A DNA stretch of 64,000 bases from Smittia aterrima (lineage: Eukaryota; Arthropoda; Insecta; Diptera; Chironomidae), in assembly GCA_033063855.1 (NCBI GenBank), contig CP093830.1, positions 22,134,854 through 22,198,853 of the forward strand, written 5' to 3'. The translations under genes were made by a program, and so were the position numbers. The number at the start of each line of letters is the position of its first letter. Position 1 is the stretch's first letter. Of this stretch, positions 58,001 through 64,000 are shown piece by piece. Under the pieces are notes generated by a model. That model was not told the origin of the DNA, ran no database searches, and saw nothing but the letters and a program-made list of their open reading frames with translations.

Positions 58001-61000
58001 TTTTGCGTCGACAATACATCAAAAGCTCCTAAGTATGTTTAGACACGTCGAAAATGTAAAGGGAGCCAGCCATGTTATCAGCTTTAGCAAAGTGAACCTT
58101 TTCCCAAATTCGATCGGATATCTTCGCTTAGTGCTCTCTCTCCGAAGCCGAGAACGGTAAAAGGAAACTAAGATATAAATAATTAATAATTTCAACAAGG
58201 TTTGATTGATTGGAAAGGAGTGAGAGGTCAGCATAGAGTTGATAAGAAGAATTTACTGATTTCCAGGCTTACGAAGAGCCTTGTTGTTGTTGAGTCGTAT
58301 CTGTCATTGCCTAACACTGACATCCGAGCTTGGCAAAAGACAATGATTCATGTAATTGTCGGGAAAATTGAATCCTGTCGTTGCATCAATCGACTCTGTA
58401 GCGAGAATATTTCTTTCCTCTCCTCATCCTCAAATGAAACATGTCCTATGATGTGTATTTGACTGTATCGTTTTTCCGACCATACGGTTTTCGGAGGGAA
58501 AGGAATAGATATCTAACAACATCAATCATTTATTAAGAGAGTCGAATGGAATGAGAAGAAGGAATTCTGTGTCGATATTCAATGAACAGCATCGATCTTC
58601 ATATTAATCTTCCCAATCAGCCTTGATATATCTTAAAATAGCTTTCCCTGTGCTCCGTGAAATTTATCGTTCATTAAAGCTTTTGCTGCTATGCGGAAAA
58701 TCTGACATTAAAGCTTTTTACTAATTAAATTAATGCTCGCTGCAATTTCCAGCTCAGCTCTTGTTTTTGTATTTCACTTCTCGCCGGATATTTCTCGAGT
58801 TGTTTCTGTTTTTTTTTTCATTGCGAGTTATGTTTGATTGCAAATTGAATTCTGTACAGTTCAATAAAGTTGTTCAACAAATAAACAAGAAAGCGAAACG
58901 AAATATTCGTTTAATTGAAAATCATACAATTTTTGTTTTGTTTCGAGTTGATTTAAAGTTGAATTGAGCTTTAGTTTGTTCACATTTTATTCGTGTTAAC
59001 TCTCTCGCTCTGTTGCTCAAATAATTTTAAACTTTGAAGAGGATTTAAATTTGAATTATTTCTATTGAAAAGTTTATTTCTGTAACAACCAATTAGGAGA
59101 AAACATTGACAAACTCTTCAGAAAGAGTTTTTGACCTGACGCAAGGGCCAATGCTGAAAAATGTTGATGCGGAACAATTCTTGCTACCTTGGCAATGATA
59201 TTTGTTCGAGCAATAAATCCTGTTAGAAGAACTTATAAAACATTTTTCTTCGTTATTGTCTCTTCGAGGACGAATTGTTTGTCGACGTCTGTAAATGGCT
59301 TGTCTCTAGGACTCTCCCGAAAAAAGAAACTTTCCCTTCGGCGAATTACACTCGGCGAGAAATTAAATTAGAACCTATTTTGTTTGGAAACAACATCATC
59401 TTTGAAGAAAATCCTCTGCTGGAAAAACGCTTTTCATGTTGCTTTCTAACCCCCATTGTTCCATTGTACGCTCTCCTTCAAAGTTCCTTCCATTCGACTC
59501 AACTTAGCTTTTAAGAGAATTGAATGGACGAAATTGTCAAAAAGGAAAAACATAAATTCAGTTGATGGTTGCACGAGAACGAGCGACTATCGCAGGATGC
59601 TGTCAGAGAGAAAAGTACTTTAACTTTATGTTTCCTGTACTCTCCTCACTCCCTCCCCTCGTCGTCTGCTGTCAGCTTCCATTAACCGACAAACTGCCGA
59701 CTTCGGGATGGAGTTTAAATTGCGAAATTAGTGTTTCGAGCTAGGCAAATAATGAAATGGCAAGTTTTAAACACAGCACAAGTTTCATAAACTCCAACTC
59801 CCTCCTTGAACTTTGCAATAACTTTGCCATCTCTCTCCTGGCGTGTGAGAAAATATCATCTTGACTTGATTTAATTAAAACTTTAAACCATTTCCTCTGC
59901 AATGTTAATCACATTTTCGAATAACGAAACTTTTACATCAAGTCAACGTTAATTTTATGATTGTGTTTAAGTTTTTGATTTATCTCTAAAGCTCTTTTAG
60001 AAATGATTAAAATATTTGATTTGCTTTCGTTGATGTTTCAATTAAACATTGCACTTTACTCGATAGTTCATTAAAAACTTTGTGTTCGTCTCTTCGACAA
60101 AAGTATTTTGTTATTCCAACGACGAATTGTCGAATTGATTTCTTGAATTTGCTTATTATTACTATCAAGAGAACGATCGGGAAGGAAATGTTTTCGAGTG
60201 TCAAAGCGAATGGAAAAAAGTTTCATCTGTCTGTTGAGAGTCAAATTGTGTGCCATTGGAGGAAGGTAGACGTGTGAGTAGATTTCGCCGAAGAGGGAAA
60301 AGAAAAACAAATAAATTTTCGTTTCGATGTGCTCGGTGAAGAAAATTTGAATAGCACAAGACATCCAGAGCTAGGCAGAGCACTGAACAAATAGGGAAAT
60401 GACTGCATTGGGGTATGAGGCTTCCGGGTGAACTTGAGTGGCACTTGTGAGGATTGTTAGAAAGCACATAAAACGTCTGAAGTCTTTTTCCTTCGCTTCA
60501 ACTTGATCAATTATTTATCCTCATATATATTTCCTACTCTCTCACACAATTTTATTGAAGAACATTTACTCGTCGAAATCAATAAACTATCGCTTAAGCT
60601 CGAGGGAGAAAGGAGGAAACCGATCGAGTGTCAGAGAACAATAAATTAATTTCCACAATGGGATTATCGTGAAAAGTTTTATGACGTGCATAGTGAAATT
60701 TAATCCTTTTTAAGCACACAGTCATCGTTTAATTAAAAATTAATCAAAAAAGTTTTCCTTCGACGCCGCTGACTTTTTTTTTCGAAGCTGATTCAGCAAC
60801 AACATAATTTTTAATTTTGATTCTTTTCGTGGCTTCCCGCGACTTCGATGACAGATTTATTGCACTTTTTTGTGTCGAACTCCTGCTTCGCAATCATTCT
60901 AGATTCGAAACCATACTGCGAAGTTTAATTATCATAACGTGCCCTCACTTGCCGACTTGCGCAACAATATTTTATGTCAGCTTAACCCAGGAGGGTCCAA

Positions 61001-63227
61001 ACGTAATGTGATTGTCGACGAAAAATTGATTATTAACACTCAACTCATTCAACAACTTTATTTCGCTCTGGAAAATTTCATTTCCTCTCGGCGATAAAAA
61101 TTTGTAAAGTCCAACGAATGAGTTGAAAGGACCGAATAATTAAATCTAATTTGAAATGATTCAATTGAACATAAATAACCAATTTTGTGCAAAACACAAC
61201 CCTCATCGCACTTGCTGAGATTGAATAATGTGTGTTGTAGTCGTCGACGACGGCAGCGGGCGATGAAAATCATCGAATCATCAAATTAAATATCTCGTCG
61301 CATTCATTTGGATTACACTTGCGATGCGTTGAACCTTCGAGTGAGTGAGACAAGCGTGAATGATGGGCGTGTGATGTGATTTTTAATTGTCCAGCCTTCT
61401 CGTCCTCATTTCTGTTGAGAAGAGAAAAAAAACTAATTAAACAAAATTAACACCATAAACTCATTGACGCACAACCTTTTACTCCATAGGCGGCCGAGAG
61501 CTTTTGAATTATTATTGCGAGCAGATTCCAGGCGACGCGATGCTTTATAGCATGTTTAAAATTGATTCCGAGCCAGTCAAGTGTCCACCGCCATTAAAAG
61601 GTAAGCGCGACTCTTTCCAAGAGTTTTAATTTGTTTATCGTCGCCCTCTCGACTTGAGAGTGAGAGAGAGGCGGCAAACAGCAGTGAGCAATAAAAAAAT
61701 GTCAATCAATTTCCAATAAACAAGAATTTTATTGAAAAGCAGCTCAATGGCGATTTAATTAAAAATAGGCATTTCGTAATATGAGCAGAGCTCACTGCTT
61801 TACTTATCGCCATAGAAATATTTCACTTGTTTTCCGTTCGATGTTCCTTTGTCACTAAGTTATCTCAATTTACAGGCCAGTTCGCATTTACCTACAATCG
61901 AGGACATGGCGAATGCAGGAATCCAGTTTCAAAGATAAAAAGTTGCACCGAAGACACTCGAATGATGCTCAATTTCCAAGCTTGTCCTGATGTCGAAGGA
62001 ACAGAGAGTACAGGTGAGGAAAAGCGGAGTTTTAAAAAATAATCTCATCAGATACAGCACGTTCCCTCTTTTGAGGCTTCAACAACTTTAACTTTAATGA
62101 AATATTTTCTCTTCCATTCTCTCCGAACGAACGAACGATTTGTAGTCGAGGAACTGACCTGTTTAGCAACATGGAAAGATAACAACGCTCATTACATCGT
62201 TGGCACGTTATCACACAGCCGGGCGACATCGAACGAAGAGCGCTTCCGATGCTTTGTTTATGAGAAAATCAATGCAAACAGCGGAAAGCATGGTGAGTTT
62301 TAGTTAACACAACTTTGCGTCATGGAGATTCAACTTGGCGTAGCTTTGTAACTCCAATCCTTCAGGTTTTTCCTGGAATAACTCACTAACCACTTCCTCT
62401 TCCTTAAACTGATTTCCTGTGAAAACCTATCAGACAATGAATCATAAAAGTTTCGAGGAAGCCATCAGTAAACAAAATCAAATCAATTTTCCATAAATTC
62501 AAATAAAATCAACACTCATAAATGTCGATTGAACTTGTTACTAAGGGCCCTTCATTTTGTCACCCTGCAAATGATTTGTTTGCTGAGTGGACTTTTCCAT
62601 CACACACTTCGTCCGCAATCGGTCTGATAGGGCTTTCAATATTTAATGCCTGTTATTGTGATTTTGTTCGCCTGTGCCTACCACACAATGCTAACGCAAA
62701 ACTCTCTTATCAATGCGACCATTCATTAGCTGGCTCAAAGGACGTTGAGTATCGATTGGCACAGTCAGGCGACGCCACTTGTAGTGGCTTGGAGAATTCT
62801 GAGTATGGATCACGGATCATGACGTTAAAACGTTTCGGCCCAGCAGAGCGATGCGACTTTCCAAAATGGTTCAAGGAGCCCAAGCACTGGCACTCACTCA
62901 ACGGAGAGCTGTCCTACAATGTCCATCAAAAGTACGTTGAGACTACTTTTATCACCCATTAAATTTTTTTGTCGTCAGGAAGTTCCGATACAAGTATCCG
63001 TATAATGATAAATGATGGAGAACGGATGGATGCTTGTTGAAGGGAATGGACGATTTTCTGGAAACTCTTCACTCATTTTCTCATTCCTATTCAAACAGAA
63101 ATGATGGCACAATCCACATAACGAAGGAAAAGCCGACACAGCGTTTGGAATCTAGAGCGGTCTGCGAGCAGATCAACAAGCAGACAGCAAATGAAACAAT
63201 AATGGTTGTTGAACAAACGACTGGATG
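15942..63227 (+). CDS. Cys-rich secreted/membrane insect protein (DUF7042-7045-like), 8 exons, 3' end off window
   Basis: Coding exons: 15942-16029, 54102-54249, 55157-55338, 61490-61600, 61876-62013, 62146-62292, 62730-62931 and 63099-63227. Each intron begins GT and ends AG, and codon phases match at all seven junctions (1,2,1,1,1,1,2). Joined, they give 381 complete residues plus two bases of the next codon. The product has an N-terminal signal peptide, then a CVFPQQWNGSWFQSG module, a RCVVIYEKHQNVLQYKE segment, a GDAMLYSMF segment and a YNRGHGEC...FQACPDVEGTEST module. These are followed by LTCLATWKD...ATSNEERFRCFVYEK, LAQSGDATCSGL and a C-terminal MVVEQTTG segment. From memory this order and these motifs match a conserved insect family of unknown function (Pfam DUF7042-DUF7045). 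It is probably extracellular and disulfide-rich. The remaining C-terminus, where a membrane anchor could lie, is outside the window. No function should be assumed. Confidence 0.9.
22348..22447. other. Assembly gap of 100 N
   Basis: One run of exactly 100 undetermined bases. A round length like this is usually a placeholder for a gap of unknown size between contigs. The true intron 1 may therefore be longer than it appears, and sequence or order across this point is unproven. Confidence 0.98.
27556..27574. repeat. Perfect 19-bp palindrome
   Basis: ATTCATGAT-A-ATCATGAAT is a perfect inverted repeat with arms of 9 bases and a single central base. It is AT-rich and lies within intron 1 of the + strand gene. 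It could be a binding site for a dimeric factor or chance in AT-rich DNA. Confidence 0.6.
34941..35137. repeat. Direct repeat, left copy (flanks the receptor gene)
   Basis: This matches 37239-37435 in the same orientation. Positions 34972-35137 are identical to 37270-37435 (166 bp, offset 2298). The first 31 bp (34941-34971) match with about four mismatches and one single-base gap. The right border is sharp: identity stops after ...GATGAAATTTC. The repeat covers the last four codons and stop of the - strand receptor and its 3' flank. It includes a small perfect hairpin (CTTCAAC-TCT-GTTGAAG, 35102-35118) just past the stop. I see no terminal inverted repeats or transposase. Confidence 0.95.
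35121..37096 (-). CDS. Divergent ionotropic receptor (IR), 2 exons, 638 aa
   Basis: Exon 1 is 37096-35691, exon 2 is 35631-35121 (stop included), and the join falls inside a Lys codon (aa|g). It has the fold of an ionotropic glutamate receptor relative: a signal peptide at residues 1 to about 21 and a divergent extracellular region. Next comes a pre-membrane motif typical of insect IRs (VILVPPG...LLPFDTTTW, about 321-345). M1 is about 344-364, the pore loop about 385-400 (GVFMGIGQLTLPKRS), and M3 about 401-420, ending in MRTAYQGVFYELL. The second half of the ligand domain follows, then M4 at about 591-615 (GFKFWLFSLLLPTIAFLGEL) and a short cytoplasmic tail. The length of 638 is normal for insect IRs. 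It probably acts as a ligand-gated cation channel subunit in chemosensory (gustatory or olfactory) neurons. RTAYQG and PPG/LLPFD are typical of the divergent, species-specific IR clades, so I give no gene number. It appears intact. Confidence 0.93.
35632..35690 (-). other. 59-bp intron of the IR gene
   Basis: Read on the - strand, the donor is CACAA|GTAAAT and the acceptor is TTTTTTTTTTCAG|GTATCAAACG. Without splicing, the frame ends at a TAA overlapping the donor (codon 470). Removing exactly 59 bp restores the frame into the S2 and M4 region (KYQTITVSKWE...). Size and borders are typical of dipteran short introns. Confidence 0.93.
37115..37150 (-). promoter_or_regulatory. Possible core promoter of the IR gene
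   Basis: On the - strand, an arthropod-type initiator match (TCAGT at 37121-37117) lies about 20 bases before the receptor ATG. An AT-rich TTTATTTT element sits roughly 25-30 bases further upstream. If used, the 5' untranslated leader would be very short. This rests on spacing and short motifs in AT-rich DNA. Confidence 0.2.
37239..37435. repeat. Direct repeat, right copy (5' side of the receptor gene)
   Basis: Second copy of the repeat at 34941-35137, identical over 37270-37435. Here the sequence that encodes the receptor's last four codons and stop in the left copy (37419-37435) is an orphan. The DNA to its right shows no receptor-like coding sequence on the - strand. It lies about 140 bp upstream of the receptor start codon, so it could also affect that gene's transcription. 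Confidence 0.95.
39241..39255. repeat. (CAG)5 microsatellite
   Basis: Five perfect CAG triplets inside intron 1, in no supported reading frame. Similar short runs elsewhere include (TC)n near 32532-32546, (GT)n near 51914-51926 and CGT triplets near 50994-51006. Confidence 0.7.
54102..54249 (+). CDS. Exon 2: first Cys/Trp module
   Basis: Encodes ATNCVFPQQWNGSWFQSG, PITFSGSTMSSRGRCVASEG and DKYLLVNE. The C-x-FP-xx-W-x-G-x-WFQSG signature and the SSRGRC...EGDKYL segment are the strongest family marks, close to what I recall as DUF7044. It enters in phase 1 and leaves in phase 2 at the consensus donor GTAAGT (54250). The acceptor has a long uninterrupted pyrimidine tract. Confidence 0.92.
54250..55156 (+). 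other. Intron 2
   Basis: 907 bp, GTAAGT donor and TTATTACAG acceptor, phase 2. Only T/C-rich and low-complexity sequence; no other feature seen. Confidence 0.9.
55157..55338 (+). CDS. Exon 3: RCVVIYEKHQNVLQYKE module plus a polar linker
   Basis: Starts by completing Glu (ga|g), then KDCKRCVVIYEKHQNVLQYK, ESECELEQ and a Ser/Asp-rich tail that includes SSVIRSDYNSDSRFQGSEQ. The first half is family-like with paired Cys. The tail (about 35 residues up to the exon 4 join) is polar, lacks Cys and looks like a lineage-specific linker. Ends in phase 1 at GTGAGT (55339). Reading through the donor continues open to 55541, but that extension is Phe/Leu-rich and non-family. Confidence 0.9.
55339..61489 (+). 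other. Intron 3, about 6.2 kb
   Basis: Phase 1, donor GTGAGT and acceptor TTACTCCATAG. It contains a (CA)9 run and several short open frames on both strands, none recognised. The - strand frames at 56403-57178 overlap one another in different registers and lack splice support. No other feature seen. Confidence 0.8.
57292..57309. repeat. (CA)9 microsatellite
   Basis: Nine perfect CA dinucleotides in intron 3, a likely length-polymorphic marker. Confidence 0.9.
61490..61600 (+). CDS. Exon 4: GDAMLYSMF module
   Basis: A short exon of 111 bp. Joined in phase (a|gc, Ser), it reads GRELLNYYCEQIPGDAMLYS, MFKIDSEP and VKCPPPLK. The GDAMLYSMF and EPVKCPPP motifs are family-like and lead directly into the YNRGHGEC module. 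Donor is AAAAG|GTAAGC at 61601, phase 1. Its reading frame fits both neighbours only with these borders. Confidence 0.88.
61601..61875 (+). other. Intron 4
   Basis: 275 bp, GTAAGC donor and CAATTTACAG acceptor, phase 1. No other feature seen. Confidence 0.88.
61876..62013 (+). CDS. Exon 5: YNRGHGEC...ACPDVEGTES module
   Basis: Encodes GQFAFTYNRGHGEC, RNPVSKIKSCTEDTRMMLNF and QACPDVEGTEST. The NRGHGEC, PVS-x-I-x-SC and FQACPDV-GTES blocks are the hallmark I associate with DUF7042. Phase 1 at both ends; donor CAG|GTGAGG. Confidence 0.93.
62146..62292 (+). CDS. Exon 6: ELTCLATWKD...RCFVYEK module
   Basis: Continues the same domain: VEELTCLATWKDNNAHYIVG, TLSHSRATSNEERFRCFVYE and KINANSGKH. It follows a 132-bp intron (62014-62145) with acceptor GATTTGTAG. 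Phase 1 at both ends; donor ATG|GTGAGT. The TS-EERFRCFVYEK block is strongly family-like. Confidence 0.93.
62730..62931 (+). CDS. Exon 7: LAQSGDATCSGL module
   Basis: Joined as g|ct (Ala), it reads GSKDVEYRLAQSGDATCSGL, ENSEYGSRIMTLKRFGPAER, CDFPKWFKEPKHWHSLNGEL and SYNVHQK. The acceptor chosen (ATTCATTAG, ending 62729) is the only nearby AG that keeps phase, and a CTAAC branch-point match lies about 37 bases upstream. The frame is open further left, to 62522, but that part is not family-like. Ends in phase 2 at GTACGT. The preceding intron is 437 bp. Confidence 0.88.
63099..63227 (+). CDS. Exon 8 (last in the window)
   Basis: Completes Lys (aa|a) and reads NDGTIHITKEKPTQRLESRA, VCEQINKQTANETIM and VVEQTTG. 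It ends with two bases (tg) at donor GTATGT (63228), so the next residue is Cys or Trp; family memory favours Cys. The preceding intron is 167 bp (62932-63098). Confidence 0.88.
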
Positions 63228-64000
63228 GTATGTTGCAAACATCTTTCCTGGATTATTTATTTAGATTTAGATTTTTCTTGCAAACGAATTGCATTCACCG
63301 AGACGTTTTACATTGCCCCAGATATCCTCTGCTATGAAATTCATCTCGTTCTCTAGCTTTGTGCCATTCCTCAGTCTCATGGCTCTGTATAATTCATGCA
63401 AGAATGTATGACGAAGCCAGAAATACAATTTCAGCTTCATAATGGAAAAATTTCTCTTTATTCTTCTGCTGCTGCTTCTGTGAGCGAAGCGTTCTTAGAA
63501 AATAAATTGCCTTTAATATTTTCCGAACAGAAAAGAAACATGAAACCCAAGCAATAAATAAAACAAAAGAGGATTCAAAATTTTCACAAGAAAATCAGTT
63601 ACAAGGCTACATTGCGATGTGAGAGAGAGGAGAATGAAAACGTCGCTTCACATCGCGCAATGTATGCAAATGTTATGTCGAGCATTGTGTCGTCGAATGT
63701 GTAATTGCGACAAACTTCAATGCTCTCAATCTAATTTTGGGATGTGTTACTTCAAGCCCCGAAAACATTTAAATCTTTGAGAGAAGCGTCTTAGATTTTA
63801 TAATTCTTTTTAAATGAATTTTATTCAATTTCCATCGGAGATGAGATGAGTGGGCGATTCTGTTGTTCTGTTGGAGAAGCTTAAAACTTTCTGAAATATT
63901 AACGTTCAAAGCTTAGTGAGACTTTAGTCGCTGAAAAAAAGAAAACACTTTTACAGAATCGGCTTAGCTTCGAAAACATTCAGAAAATAGATTCTCAGAA
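63228..64000 (+). other. Start of intron 8, cut by the window end
   Basis: No stop codon or polyadenylation context for the gene is reached: exon 8 ends at a good donor in mid-codon, so at least one more exon must follow. The 773 bases present show no further exon that I can support. Confidence 0.7.

Noticed and set aside
62522..62729. Leftward extension of exon 7's open frame
   Set aside because: The extension is not family-like, and using it would require an acceptor before 62522 and add about 69 unrelated residues. The AG at 62729 keeps phase and lies downstream of a CTAAC branch-point match.
1..64000. CRISPR array, bacterial operon, transposase or reverse transcriptase
   Set aside because: No regularly spaced repeats, no ribosome-binding-site-led gene runs and no recognisable transposon protein motifs. 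Introns and insect protein families show this is eukaryotic nuclear DNA.

Overview
This is a piece of an AT-rich animal genome, almost certainly an insect and most likely a fly (Diptera, possibly a midge- or mosquito-like nematoceran). Three things point there: a divergent insect ionotropic receptor gene with a 59-bp intron; a multi-exon gene for a Cys-rich secreted or membrane protein of a kind I associate with insects; and long stop-rich stretches with GAGA-type simple repeats and no bacterial operon structure. The species cannot be fixed from the sequence. A run of exactly 100 N at 22348-22447 marks an assembly gap.

Two protein-coding genes can be supported. The first, on the + strand, has at least eight coding exons between 15942 (or 15693) and 63227 and runs off the right edge. 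All seven internal junctions have GT-AG borders and matching codon phase. The joined product of at least 381 residues starts with a signal peptide and carries a chain of Cys-rich modules. It resembles a conserved insect family of unknown function, which I recall being covered by the Pfam models DUF7042-DUF7045. Its first coding intron is about 38 kb. Exons 2 and 3 lie at 54-55 kb, a 6.2-kb intron follows, and exons 4-8 are packed within 61.5-63.2 kb.

The second gene, on the - strand (35121-37096), is nested inside that 38-kb intron. It encodes a 638-residue divergent ionotropic receptor (IR) in two exons. Two direct repeats flank it, at 34941-35137 and 37239-37435, identical over their last 166 bp. 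The left copy contains the last four codons and stop of the receptor. This suggests that the receptor block arrived or was rearranged by a duplication event.

The rest is intergenic (1 to about 15.6 kb) or intronic. It holds microsatellites, a small imperfect tandem duplication near 7.1 kb, a perfect 19-bp palindrome at 27.56 kb and some open frames that I do not accept as genes. I see no tRNA, rRNA, CRISPR array or recognisable transposase or reverse transcriptase. The receptor probably acts in sensory neurons and the host gene encodes a secreted or surface protein; nothing in the sequence suggests that the two products work together.
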